From Nephrocerus scutellatus (taxonomy: Eukaryota; Arthropoda; Insecta; Diptera; Pipunculidae): DNA of 64,000 nucleotides. The notes under the pieces were generated by a model that ran no database searches, had not been told where the DNA came from, and worked only from the letters and a program-made list of their open reading frames with translations. Positions within the stretch are counted from its first letter, which is position 1. Each line of letters opens with the position of its first letter. A program made the position numbers and the translations under genes. The DNA lies in the NCBI GenBank assembly GCA_947095585.1, contig OX352761.1, positions 53,804,019 to 53,868,018 on the forward strand, in the 5' to 3' direction. Shown here piece by piece: positions 32,901 to 43,800 of the stretch.

Positions 32901-34637
32901 TTACGAATGCGATGGTTTAACGACGCATCGACCATCAAGCAAAATATTCTGCTCAAAGAATCTACATGTTTCATCTGTTAATATTAATTTCATTTCGACA
33001 GAGGATTTAATGATCTTACTCGGGACGTAGTCTTCGATAATCTTTTGTATTGCTCTCTTTTCGTTTTCTTTCAAATGGTCAAGATCAAAACTTGTTTTGC
33101 TAATAAACTCTCCTTCTTCAGCAGACGCGCAGACTGCTGCGAACTCATTTGCCAGCTCAAAACCTTTCTGGTCACTTCTCTCTTCTATAAAGATCTCTGT
33201 ACAACTCTGTGTACCTGCATCAACTGTCTTGATAAGTTTTGGCTCTTCCGTTTTTAAAATGTTCGCGTCATTTACAACTAAGTTTATTTTATTTAGCTTT
33301 TCTTTAAACACTGCCCCTTCTGCTGTGATTACAATATCAGTATCGCTGAGAACATCATTTCCAATTACTGCCGAGTACTGCATATCCTGCTCTCTAACTA
33401 CATGGAACCTTATATTTATCTTCAGCGCATCTACTTCAAGGTCAACAGGAAAACTTCCCAAAGTCATCACTTTGCCATTTCCAATGCCGAACAGAGCTTT
33501 TCTGCTAGAATCGAGCTCTACGTTTTTCATCATCATTAAACAGTCATATCGCAAAAGACTTAAATCACTACCAGTGTCCAACAACGCAGAGAGTGTATGA
33601 TCTTTCACTGCTATTTCCTTGAAAATTCGATTAGATTCCATTGCGAAATGCACTCGCAGATTTGGCACAGTTGCTTCGTCATCCGTTGTTGCAGTATGAA
33701 CGTTGCTTTGTTTTGCCTCTAACCGTTGCTGCAGCGATTGAGCGCCGACTTTGCACTCGAATGACCGATGGCCAATTACACCACACTTAAAGCATTTAAA
33801 AATTCTGGTTTGGCAATATTTTGCGATGTGTGTTGCATCTCCGCATTTGAAACATTTTCTATCTCTTGCTTCCGACTTCACTGTAGGTGGCGCACTTTTA
33901 GAAAACGGATTCTGGCTCCCTCTCGAGTATGAAGACTGCTGATTGGGAACACAAACTTTTTCATAAACCTTTAGCCGCTCTTTAAGATCGATTACAGTCC
34001 TGGCTTGGTATAATATCATTTTGTTCTGCACTGAATCTGGAATCCCTTTTACAAAGTATTCAATTAGACTTTCTTCATCAAGATTGATCGACTTTCCAAT
34101 CTCCATCAGGCTATAGAGATATTCACGCAGTGTTTCCAATGGTTTCTTCCGACGATTTCTCAACAAATTATGAATTTCTGCCGATGACAATTTTGAACTA
34201 AACTCATTAACGAGAAGATTCTTTAGAGACTCCCAATTGTTTACACCTGTTTGACTACGGATGAAAAGTTTGGCAGCTCCTTTTATTAACTGTTTCCCGT
34301 AGATGAATTTTTGCAAACTGTTCCATTGAACAGTTACAGCATTTTCTTCAAACTCTTGTACCCATTGGTCGACACTTGGATACCCAGTTCCATCGAAAGT
34401 TAAAAGCGAGTCCTCAATATCTCGGAGCGTATAAATTCCCCTTTCAACAATTCTTGCTCCATGAAGCGAGCCATATTCGCTGCTTAGATCTTCGTGTTCG
34501 GCCTCGCGCTCCAAACCAAAATGCTCTAAAAGTCTGTCTTGCAACGTTTCTTTCCGTCCCGACGTGCGTAAGTTTAGTTCTGTGAGTTTCTCATTTAAAC
34601 CGTTAACAGTCAGTGAAACAATTGAATTAAAATCCAT
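32901..34637 (-). CDS. Ty3/gypsy gag-protease with SAP domain, gutted element
   Basis: 578-codon open minus-strand frame. Residues ~8-42 form a SAP-like helix-turn-helix (NGLNEKLTELNLRTSGRKE), a DNA-binding module unusual in gag. Residues ~90-230 are the capsid-type gag domain. Two CCHC knuckles: CFKCGDATHIAKYC (262-275) and CFKCGVIGHRSFEC (282-295). Protease: LLDTGSDLSLL (active DTGS at 354-357). The RT start follows (VEMKLILTDET), then about residue 557 jumps into another frame of the RNase H end (MKHVDSLSR at 32974). RT and most of RNase H are deleted. Confidence 0.8.
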   Translation of the reverse strand: MDFNSIVSLTVNGLNEKLTELNLRTSGRKETLQDRLLEHFGLEREAEHEDLSSEYGSLHGARIVERGIYTLRDIEDSLLTFDGTGYPSVDQWVQEFEENAVTVQWNSLQKFIYGKQLIKGAAKLFIRSQTGVNNWESLKNLLVNEFSSKLSSAEIHNLLRNRRKKPLETLREYLYSLMEIGKSINLDEESLIEYFVKGIPDSVQNKMILYQARTVIDLKERLKVYEKVCVPNQQSSYSRGSQNPFSKSAPPTVKSEARDRKCFKCGDATHIAKYCQTRIFKCFKCGVIGHRSFECKVGAQSLQQRLEAKQSNVHTATTDDEATVPNLRVHFAMESNRIFKEIAVKDHTLSALLDTGSDLSLLRYDCLMMMKNVELDSSRKALFGIGNGKVMTLGSFPVDLEVDALKINIRFHVVREQDMQYSAVIGNDVLSDTDIVITAEGAVFKEKLNKINLVVNDANILKTEEPKLIKTVDAGTQSCTEIFIEERSDQKGFELANEFAAVCASAEEGEFISKTSFDLDHLKENEKRAIQKIIEDYVPSKIIKSSVEMKLILTDETCRFFEQNILLDGRCVVKPSHS

Positions 34638-35063
34638 TTTAATTTTTGAAATTGACGACCTATGTCTCTCTATACCTTAACAATTTTAAATGATTAACTT
34701 TATTGTTTAAAGGTTATCAAAATCGATTTTAATATATGTGATAATATTAATTATTAATAGTGTAATAGTTTTCACTATTTGCAATAATATTGATAATAAT
34801 ATAAATCGATAAAACAGAAAAATTATGATGTTTATTGTTAATTAACAAATATAATATCAATCAATTAATATCACAAACCATAACAAAAAATGTAATTTCT
34901 ATACTCAAATTAGATAACCATAAATTATTATTTTATTAAATTTAAGATTAATAAAACCAATCATACGTATCGTATGATATACATATCGTATGATATAGTG
35001 AGATGCAGACAGTCTAAGAAAAAAAAGAAATATTCTATTGCGTCTCACTCATCAAACTAAGTA
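34638..35063. other. AT-rich stretch upstream of the SAP-gag gene
   Basis: On the minus strand this should hold the leader and 5' LTR of the gypsy element. I find no convincing PBS (TGG...) or paired LTR. catacgtatcgtatgatatacatatcgtatgata (34963-34997) is a local near-palindromic repeat. Confidence 0.4.
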
Positions 35064-35432
35064 CTACGTTTCAGACATTAAACTGGAAATTCTCTGTTCG
35101 CCTGTATCAAATTGGGCTTTGCGAATTCCTGTTTGCTTGGCGAGGCACACACCAATATACCCATTTGCCCAAACATAAAAGGGGCCAATAGTAACTTCCA
35201 CTAAATGTGCTCCAAAAGGGGAAAGGAATTTTCGCGCCACCCTAGTGAGTTTAAAGATAAAATTTGTGTCTATGGATCCTCTCCAAACATCCAATGGATT
35301 TTTATGCAGCGTGAAGCTGAGCTGCATTAACGCCTTCTGAAACTGGATGCCGTTCTCATAAACTCTCTTACTTATGAAGTTTTTTTTTTCGAAGGTAGCC
35401 CATTTATCGTATAGTCGGTAAACGATTCCCAT
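35064..35432 (-). CDS. unrecognised ORF, 122 codons
   Basis: Starts MGIVYRLYDKWATFEKKNF and ends in ISSLMSET. It has a plausible protein composition, with a hydrophobic stretch VEVTIGPFYVWANGYIGVCL near residues 80-99. I do not recognise the family. It could be an exon remnant of a host membrane protein or a retroelement gene. A T/A-rich region follows upstream, with no promoter evidence. Confidence 0.3.
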   Translation of the reverse strand: MGIVYRLYDKWATFEKKNFISKRVYENGIQFQKALMQLSFTLHKNPLDVWRGSIDTNFIFKLTRVARKFLSPFGAHLVEVTIGPFYVWANGYIGVCLAKQTGIRKAQFDTGEQRISSLMSET

Positions 35433-35582
35433 TTCTAATAGTTGTAAAAATAGAAATAATGGTTTTTTTTTCGTGTAAGGAAAAATTAGAATGTGTTCCT
35501 TGAATGATATGATTAATTTAAGTAATTTTTTTTTATAAAGAACATGTTAAATTTGGTTTGAATGAAAAGTACTTGAGTTAAT

Positions 35583-35837
35583 TTATTTGCTTTTCAGCTT
35601 TTTGCTTTTTGCGGTTCGGAAGCCACAAAGGGGTTTAAACCTGATAGGGGGTTCCGAAATCATCAAGGACCCATGGCAGGGGTATAGAAAGGGGGTATAG
35701 GTGTGATCCCCGCTACCGCCCACATCAAGACCAATACTCTCTGGCTTCCCATGTTTGCCATTAATGTCCAAGTAATGGCACCGACTTCCGTAACATTTTG
35801 TATTTCCACAAGATCCATAAGTTCCCATCCATTTCAT
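35583..35837 (-). other. weak Cys-containing ORF, 84 codons
   Basis: Encodes YGSCGNTKCYGSRCHYLD and a basic tail KSKKLKSK. It has six Cys and no signal peptide. Function unknown; it may be chance. Confidence 0.15.
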
Positions 35838-35917
35838 TACATATGTCGTCTACCTGGCCGCGAGAGGATTTTGAGAGTGACAACGTTTACAAAGATTTAC
35901 TGGCAATGCGCGTTTCT

Positions 35918-36200
35918 TTTTAAATTCTCTATATTAACATCGCGTGCCCGTGTGGAATCTTGCGATCAAATTTAAACACACTTTCCAAAGTCCGATTTCA
36001 TTGACACTTTGCACACATGCATATCTCCGATGACAACACTTTCTATTCTATTTGAGCCTCATTTTACAAATTTTTTTACAAAATTTAACCAATTTTCTTC
36101 AAATTTTATATACATGTGTATCTCCGATTGACAACACTATTTGTAAAAATTTTGGAGACCCCTGCCCCTGGGGTCGTGAGCCCCCATACTTGAAGTGAAA
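35918..36200 (+). repeat. leader + sat1 array
   Basis: Leader tttaaattctctatattaac at 35921, then ttgcacacatgcatatctcc, a second unit with tatacatgtgtatctccga, tttgtaaaaattttggag and ctgcccctggggtcg. Confidence 0.7.
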
Positions 36201-37250
36201 TAATTTACCCGTGTTCGGCGGGGTGTCCACTACTTTGTAGTGGCTGCCGGTAAGGTACACACGTTATGTTGTGTTTTCGTATTATTAAATATAATATTGC
36301 CATTGACACACGTTCGGTGTGTGTCCATTGTTTTGTGGTTGGTGCCGGCAATCATGCATGTTATGTTGTTTTTGTATTGCTTTACATGGCTGCCGGCATT
36401 TAGCCTGCCGGCATGTACGACTATATGCCCACGGTGTAGCTGTGGCTGTCGGCATGTGCGGTTGTCTGCCTATGGTTTTACATGGCAGCCGGCAACTTGT
36501 ACATGCTATCGGCATTTGGACTGGTTGTAAGGCAAAACCCAATGTGCTGAGTGAAACGACCGGACGGACAAGCGGAAAACTTAGAGATATGGTTTGTAAC
36601 GGGGTGAACTTCGTTACATTCCCCTCTTACTTCGGGGGAGGGGGAATTGTGTTACGGGTACGGGGGCGGTGGCCTAGGTTCTAACTATACTATTTCGTTA
36701 CGTTACTGGTTCAATGGGGTTACTTTGAACAGGACCAGTACCTTTGACAGTACTGACGACCCCGGTAGCTTTTCCAACTACGGTGCTGGTACTGCTGGCA
36801 GGGGTGGCAACTCTGGATGCGTGAGCCACTCAGGGAGCTGTGGCTGTCCTGGACGTGGTGGTGATGCGGCGCACGCGTACAGCCTGAGCGGTTGCCACTA
36901 GGTTGGAGGGTAAGACAGCGTCATAGGTGGCCTGGACGTGTAGGCGGTGCTGTTGTCCGGGGGTAGAAATTGGACTACCGTTCTGATCTGGATTGGGGAT
37001 TTGGTTCTGGTGCGGTCGGCTATCGCGTGTTCGGTGACGGGCGGTTGGTTCGTTAGCGCTTTCTTGTTTACGACCCGACAAATGTTTGCCACCTCCACGG
37101 CGCTGAGCGGTCGGTTGGCGGGGGGAGGTTTGTGTCTGAAGATGCGAATTCGCAGCATCTCAGTCGTTGTCCGCTGTATTGGTGGTGTCAATGGAGTTGG
37201 TTTTTCCGGCGCCTAGTACTTGGGTCGGCCTGTGGTTCGGTGAATTTAAC
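36200..37250. other. GC-rich island of unknown nature
   Basis: 36230-36560 repeats tggctgccggca-type phrases. 36560-37250 is unusually GC-rich for the window, with Gly-rich frames on the plus strand (36647-36901, 36947-37216) and Pro/Thr-rich frames on the minus strand. At 36592-36640 the minus strand reads AGAGGGGAA|TGTAACG, which looks like a purine tract plus LTR start. A related phrase lies at 49680-49705. No gene recognised. Confidence 0.35.
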
Positions 37251-37329
37251 CACCGATCGCTTTGACATTCTGACTGAGACTGATCTAATTTGCTGACCGT
37301 CGGTTTTATTTATACTGGTCGCCTCGGAA

Positions 37330-38990
37330 ATGTCGGGGTGGTATATATTCTCATCTCTTTTTAGGTCTTTCCCACTATCTACCGCGCATATGGTACTGTC
37401 GCTGATTGCAGTCGCCATGCCGATATCAGCAAGGTACACAATCACCAATCCTGATGTTGGAGTGTTTGTGGAGCAAATCGGAACAGCCAAAATTCAACGA
37501 GGAATACTGCAAACAAGCGTTCGATTCCCAATGATAGATATCATACGTGATCAAATCAACATAAATAAGACTAGAGATCAAATGACTCAACTCTGTAATA
37601 AGCCCTAATCGGTGACAAAATAAAGTCAATGCGACGAATTGCGTTTTTACATGGATGAAGAGTGGCGAAATGTGTTCTCAATTTTCAACAGACTCCAATT
37701 AACACATCTGCGGAGGCAAAAACGAGGACTACTAGGAACGGCTCTTAATTCATTGTTTGGAGTCAATGATGAGGTGGTAATGACATCGAAGATCTGGACA
37801 GCAATCAAAAGGAACTAATTAAAAGTGCTAAGTCAAACAAAAAAATTATGCTGTCTACAATTTCCAATATCAATGAGACCGAGACTAGAATCTCTAAGAA
37901 AATCAACAGCTTCACACAAACACTGAAGGCCGGCCTAAGTGAAATCAACAAAATGGAGTCTTAGTACAGAGTCACCGACGAAAATAAGATCAATATTCAT
38001 GTAACGAACGCCTATCTAATCCCTCTCAGCTACATGCAAGAAATCGAAGCAAAATACATCGAGCTATTGAACGCCTATCTTCAGCGTTTTTGAGATGACT
38101 GTTTGAATTTTTACCTCACAGAACATTGGAAGAAATAATAGACAAGTGTGAGAAGAAGTTGGGCCCAGAAATGAAGGTACTCCCCGATCCAATGGAAAAA
38201 CTGGACATGGCTATTACATCAACGGAAATTGTAGTAACAGGATATCTAATGATAAGCGATGCTGATGATTATGACCTGATCAAGCCTAATGCGGTTCCTG
38301 AGAAGATAGGGGAGCAGACATTTCGCGAGGTATATATACAGCAAACAATACTAGGAATCAACTACAACGTAGAAAGACACTTCGAATTACCACTGGATGA
38401 TAGAAAAAGGGCACCAAAACTCAACAAAACAATATTCATCCTCAGCCCATTTATATTTCACAGCATTGAAAATAGTGAAAATTGCATTGTGCAGCAACTA
38501 TATAAAAAACTGTCGTTTAAGCGATGTTCAACCATTAAGGTTAACACACACCTTGTGGAAAGAATTATGGACCCACAATTCATGGATGTTTGTTACACCA
38601 GAGCAAAATACTGTATTCGTAACCTGTGGACATAATAAAAAGGCACCAATATTAGACAATTGGCTTCTGTGCTACCATTGCGGGCGCAATAATCATCATT
38701 TGTCTACTGGCAGTTATATTAAAATACGGAAATGGCCGAAATAAAAATAATCGCGTTACCAAAATAGAATTAACAGACCATAGGAGAATCAATCAAAGGT
38801 TTGATATCAACTGGGAAACAACACCGGAGGAGTGCACGTGCACAATTGCACGATGCATCGAGCAATGTATCGGCAATAAAAAGCAACATCAGCAATTGCA
38901 CAATTGCACAATACATTCAATTCGAATGTATCAACTACAAAAAGCAACATCAGCAATTGCACAATAACACTTACATCGAGCGTCACACAC
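37330..38990 (+). pseudogene. env of an insect endogenous retroelement, broken
   Basis: Order seen: hydrophobic signal-like stretch (HMVLSLIAVAMPIS, 37390-37425); ectodomain start with VFVEQIG; a furin-like basic site RRQKR (37711-37725) followed by a Gly-rich fusion-peptide-like segment; a helical stalk; a second ectodomain part (38126-38635); a membrane segment rich in Ile/Ala (38658-38715) and a short cytoplasmic tail. Stops at 37606 and near 37960 and frameshifts near 37775, 38090 and 38640 disable it. The cleavage-site layout is that of errantivirus/BEL-type env. Confidence 0.7.
37347..37364 (+). promoter_or_regulatory. candidate 3' splice site upstream of env
   Basis: tatattctcatctctttttag, a pyrimidine tract ending in AG, lies just before the env signal-peptide region. 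Env of insect retroviruses is made from a spliced mRNA, so the position is right. The pairing donor is not visible. Confidence 0.35.
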
Positions 38991-39249
38991 CCAACAACCG
39001 GTGACCCACATTAATGCAATTGCTATTTCTTTACAATCAGCAGAAAAGCAATTGCATATTAGCAATTAGTTTAAATTAGTAAGCATTTCCAACAGTAGGT
39101 CAACATTACTGTTGCTTTTTAAGTAGTAAGCCAAAATAATGTATAAATGAGAAAGAGTTAGTTTACAAAAGCAAATAACCGTAATCTCAATTAACAAAAA
39201 TTGACAACTATCCCCCACCAGTGGTAAGGTTGTTGTCAGTTTAATAAAT
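38990..39249 (+). other. LTR-like and leader region between env and gag
   Basis: Has a TATA-like gtataaatgagaaagagtta at 39140-39159 and shares TCCCCCACCAGTGGTAAG (39210-39227) with the leader of the BEL element (reverse complement at 48249-48266). ccggtgaccc at 38998 resembles the start of that element's PBS. No second LTR copy was found. Confidence 0.4.
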
Positions 39250-39830
39250 CCTAAAGGAAAAGGAAAGGCGTCTACCTCAGGAGCAGCCGAGCCAATTCTG
39301 ACTCAGAGTGGAGCAAGTTCAGAAGAAAAGAGAGAGGCGGCACACATTACAAGGGGCTCGGGAAGATTTATCAGGTTAAGTCTTATCAAAAATAATCTCC
39401 TTCGAATAATTGACAGCTTAGACCTTACAAAGAATTCAGTCTACCTTGGGTTTAAGTTGGATCAATTAAGGGAATGCTGGACAAAGCTGGCTGCGATGAA
39501 CGAGGAAATCATGTCATCACTAGACGACTCGGAGCATGATCTGGATTAAGTGACCAACAACGAATTCATAAAGTTGGAGGAAATGTATGAAGAGGCATAC
39601 ATTCAGATCAGGGAGGCAGATGAAATTCAGCACCAAGCACAGCCTGTACCACCACGTGAAATGAATCAACAAATCAAACTTTCAACCATTGTCATACAAA
39701 CATTCAGCAGAAGGTATGAGGAATGGCCACCATTTTGGGAGCTATTTGAGCGAGTAGTGCACCAGAACGAGTGATTAAATGATGTTGAACGGATTCAATA
39801 CCTAAAGGGGAATGGTATTATTACAATGGT
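39250..39830 (+). pseudogene. BEL/Pao gag N-terminal part
   Basis: The frame from about 39258 (KGKGKASTSGAAEP) stays open to a TAA at 39547, continues in frame as FIKLEEMYEEAYIQIREADE, then KLSTIVIQTFSRRYEEWPPF and WELFERVVHQNE up to a TGA at 39772, then DVERIQYLKG. The last blocks match the DUF1759 gag domain of BEL/Pao elements. The sequence breaks off at ~39820. Confidence 0.7.
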
Positions 39831-39839
39831 TTTGAATTA

Positions 39840-40941
39840 TTACCTTTTCAATATTTTTGACAACAAATATTCTTTCGTTTAATTTAATGATTTTAAAGTT
39901 CTTACAATTATTCATCCAACACGTTTGTTTTATTAAAGAGTCATTCCTTTCTACTAATTCATTAACGTTATTTTTCTGTCTGTCATACTTTATTCTTTTC
40001 CATTGTAAATTTTTATTTCATACGGTTCCATATCAATTCCTTGTTTTTCTAAATTTGGAATAGGTAGTATTATTTTACTAGGGGTGGTTATAATCTGCTC
40101 GAGTATTTTTAAAGCTATGATAATAGAATTATCTTGATTACACCTGATGTATTACACCTGATTTAATGTTTTTCAAATTACTTAAGTTCATTTCATTCAT
40201 TACGAGTTCTTCTGTGGATAGTAGACTGGGATGAGTGATACCTACTTGAATTGAGGCTACTGTGTCAAGAATATTGTCGATTAATTTTTCTAACATCTGA
40301 AGATTATTCAAAATTTCAGTCAGTTGTAAACGGTTCAGTATTGTCTTCTGTAATTGCTGGTTTTCATTCTGGAAGCGTTATATTTCTTGTCTGTCTTTTA
40401 TTACTACTTCTCGAATATTTTTCATATTTTCTTCTAACTGTGTATTGATCTGAATTAGTTTGTTTACCTCTTGTACTGCGTTTTTGTTTTTAATGTCTGA
40501 AACTTTTAGGTGTTCCTTAATTTCCTTTCGAGCTTCATTATCCATTGTGCCGAATAACCATTTATGAGTAGCGCCTATTACATTTATAAGTCCTCCTTTA
40601 GAACGTTTCTTCAAGGACATAATACTATGTATTTTTGAATATAAGGTAATGCATTTTCTCCTACTTTCCAAATCTTGTCTAACTATTTCAAATTTCTTGA
40701 TTTCATTTAGGATCTCCATGATGTGGTCTAAATTTATGATGTGCAGGATCGTTTGTGTTTGGTTGACTAGTTCTTCTTCACCTATGTTTATCATCGTAAG
40801 CCCCATGTTGCTTTCAATTGGCGTTGTTACCAACATTGCTTGTGCTAGGATCGTTGTCATCAGTACTAGTAGTGGTAGTAGTAGAAAGGCAGATTGGGTC
40901 TGCAAATTTTCTTGGACGTATAATATTTGATGTATGTACAT
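39840..40941 (-). pseudogene. env remnant, second copy of a different type
   Basis: The minus-strand frame 40378-40941 has a hydrophobic leader (AFLLLPLLVLMTTILAQAML), a basic cleavage-like site LKKRSKGG near 40600 followed by a Gly-containing fusion-like segment, and a long helical region. Stops start at ~40377. Further downstream VGITHPSLLSTEEL (~40205-40245) is still readable. It is an errantivirus-like env stalk. The C-terminal membrane anchor is not clear. Confidence 0.6.
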
Positions 40942-40975
40942 TGTCTAATTTTTGATTTCTAAAGATAGGTTCATT

Positions 40976-41130
40976 TTTAAATTCTCTATATTAACTTCGC
41001 TGGTCTGGCTGGTCAGATTGTCGGATCAGTTTTTAACCCACTTCCCAAAGCTCGATTTTATTGAAATTTTGCATACATATATATTTCCGGTGACAATATT
41101 TTGGGGCTCCTCGGACCCCGGGGTTTTTGT
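40976..41130 (+). repeat. leader + sat1 unit
   Basis: tttttaaattctctatattaac, then ctggctggtcagat, tttttaacccacttcccaaa, ttgaaattttgcatacatat and ctcctcggaccccggggttt. It abuts the gag fragment on the other strand. Confidence 0.65.
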
Positions 41131-41256
41131 AATGGTTGACAATGGTTGACAATGGTTGACAATGGTTGGAAGTTTGATTTGTTGATTCATTGCACGTGGT
41201 GGTACAGGCTGTACTTGGTGCTGAATTTCATCTGCCTCCCTGACGTGGGACCCCAT
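41131..41256 (-). pseudogene. BEL/Pao gag fragment with 11-bp microsatellite
   Basis: The minus-strand frame reads VREADEIQHQVQPVPPRAMN, then QQIKLPTIV, the same segment as in the plus-strand gag near 39610-39690. The end is replaced by four copies of aatggttgac(a) at 41131-41170. It is an inverted scrap of the neighbouring gag family. Confidence 0.6.
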
Positions 41257-41527
41257 ACAAATTTTTTAAAAAAATTAACCCGAATTTTTTCAAAATTTTT
41301 GTAAAAATTTTGGATTTTTTTTAAATTTTACACACGGGTATACCTCCGATGGACAACAGTTTTTACAAATATTTTGGAGACCCCGGGCCCCGGAGTCGTG
41401 TGGCACCATACAAATTTTTTAAAAAAAATTAACAAATTTTATACACGTATACAACACTTATTATACAAATTTTACAGACACCGGGCCCTAGGGCCTCATA
41501 CATATTTAAAATAAAAATTAACCCGAT
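41230..41527 (+). repeat. sat1 array, left of BEL insertion
   Basis: About three diverged units (ccccatacaaattttttaaa, cacgggtatacctccgatgg, ccccgggccccggagtcgtg). The array is cut at ...ttaacccgat and resumes after the BEL element at 48728 with ccgattttag. Confidence 0.7.
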
Positions 41528-41949
41528 TGTTTTCTATAGCGAACAACTGTTTTGTTGCCCGCTTGTGGAATTAAACAACGCTGGTATGCTAGTTGAATGT
41601 AACTCCTTTTTATTTCAAAAATTACTTTCTTTTATACTTAAATTACTTAAATCAAAGTACATGCTAAAGAGGTCTAATTTGTAAATAACTAGGTTTAAAG
41701 TGCTAAATTAACAAAAGGGCGTTTGTAGGTTATATTAAAGTGTGTAATTGACATAAAGTGCATTTGTATGTCAATATTACCAAAAATGCTAAAGTGATTA
41801 ATTAACAATAAAATATGTGTAATATATAAAGTGCATGGAGCAATGCAGAATTGGGTCATTTGTTGCTGTTGCCACAGCCGATAATGCGATTTGCGGTATT
41901 ATGCAAAGTAATGCATAATTGCTTGATTCGCATATCGTAATATTCAACA
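41528..41949 (-). repeat. 3' LTR of the BEL element
   Basis: Plus strand TGTTTTCTATAGCG ... ATATTCAACA. Same length as 48306-48727 with about six substitutions. Confidence 0.92.
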
Positions 41950-41960
41950 TACTCCCCCCG
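41950..41960 (-). other. BEL polypurine tract
   Basis: Minus strand CGGGGGGAGTA directly before the LTR start TGTTGAATATT. Confidence 0.75.
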
Positions 41961-41975
41961 TTGAAGCATTCAACA

Positions 41976-43751
41976 TTAATTGTCCGGTTGTTGTCCACTG
42001 AGTTGAAACTGGACTCTTTTTGCTGGCTCAGGTTTAGTTGTAGACATTTTACTACGTCGTTGTATGGCAAACATTATTACGATCGCCGCTACTATGGCTA
42101 CCGTGACGTAGCTAACTGCAAAATGATGAATGTCTCTGGCATCAAATTTCCTCGGAAGTTCTTGTTGTTCCTTCAGTTGATGTATTGCCGACTGCAAATT
42201 TGTTATTGCGTGTGAATTATTTTGGGCAATTAATATGTGTGGCTTAATCGTTTCTTCTTGTTGCTGGATATGAGTGTTAATGACGTTTTCGCTCATATTT
42301 AGGGAAGGAATAAAAGATTGATTTATTCTGCTACTGTACTGGTTATGAGCACTTATAGTTAGTGTGTCATGCTTGATCACACAATTCTGCCGAAATCTTA
42401 AACTCCTCCTTCGGCTATTGTTATTTGAAAGGTTGTTGTGCCACATACCTCATTAAGAGTGTAGCTATCATCTTATACATAAATCCACGCGTTGGAGTCA
42501 TATAGCGGTATCCAGAATCGGTTTTCCTTTCTTGAGTCAAGTACGCAGCTTTTCTCAATCGAGTCAACTCGGTTGAATAGTTGCATTTCGCATTGCTTGG
42601 GGCCAGCGTCCTTGTGATAAATGGCGTGTCTTTTTCTGCGTATGTGTTTCCCCTGGAAGGTAGGGGTGCATGCAGCTAACTCATTTGCAGAGATATCGTA
42701 ATATTGATCCCTATGCAAATTTACAGCAAGAAACTCAGTGTGGGATGCTATACTCACAAATTCTTTGTTATGCTTGATTGGTACTGGCACCACTTTGAAG
42801 ATATCAAATGGTTCCTTGCTTAGTAATGGTAGTTTTAACAGAAAAACTACGCTGCTCTCTGTTACTCATGCTGTCATGAAGCTGTAGAGCTGTAGTAGGT
42901 TTAAGTGATCAGAGTCTCCTGGTAGTGTTATCGGGAGTATGTCCCGAATATTATTCAGTTCTGTCTTTAATTGGTCTGGTGTTACTAAAAGAGGGTTAAT
43001 CTTCCCATTACGACAATCTGTTAGCACGTCGAGGATTATAGATTGAGTTCTTTGATATCTGGACATGATCAATGACGTATAGATTGACAGAGCATTAAAT
43101 TTTTCGAGAACATTTTGCTCAGCAACAATTCTGTTAGTGCCTGTTGTTGATCTCATCCAAAAGGTTATCGATGATATGGAACTGCTTGTTGGTAAATTCG
43201 CTATCCTTTCGCATAATGTTTTCAGTTGAATCCAATATCGATGTTTGATTCTTTATTACTTGAAGCAAATATTGCTCGTTTGCTCTGGATTCTTTGATTG
43301 TTCTTTCCATTACATCAGCATATTCCTGGTCAAGTATGCCAAATGCCTTGTTGGCTATTGTCCCAATGAAGTCGAATGGAGAGCGTCTCATACGGGTTCT
43401 GTTAGGGTATCCATGAGTCTTTATTAACAGATCATTAACGTCTTTTATTGTGTTCATTTGTTGTTGAAATTGATCGGATATGGTTGTACAATACTTGCTG
43501 CACTCGGTCATCATATTGCATATACCCTTGAGTCGTTTCAATTGTTCTACTAGCATGGAAGCTTTCTGTCGATAGGTTGTTAGATCGTGGTATATGCCTA
43601 TGCTCCAAGAGTCAGTGGCTAGTTCAGCTTGACCAATGTTTTCAAAGTATATCCCAGGGGGTTTGTTAAAAGGGATGATCTCCACTGGTGATAGAGCAAA
43701 GGTCTGACATACTAATACCGTACATAATGACAGTATGAGATTAAATTTCAT
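41976..43751 (-). pseudogene. env of the BEL element, broken
   Basis: Starts at 43751 with a typical signal peptide (FNLILSLCTVLVCQTFALS). A basic cleavage-like site RMRRS (~43381-43394) is followed by a segment with GTIANKAFGILD. N-glycosylation-type NRT and NQT sites are present. Frames break at 43134, 42866 and 42473. A membrane segment (VTVAIVAAIVIMFAI) and short tail end at a TAA at 41976, next to the purine tract. It would be a class of fusion glycoprotein; this copy cannot make one. Confidence 0.75.
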
Positions 43752-43800
43752 GAATTTCGAGTTAACACCCTTGGGGTGGGTGTTCTAGTGTTTGTTCTTT

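Noticed and set aside
36285..37490. Host protein-coding gene in the GC-rich island
   Set aside because: Frames are short, overlap on both strands, have biased composition and no recognisable domain; I left it as an unexplained region.
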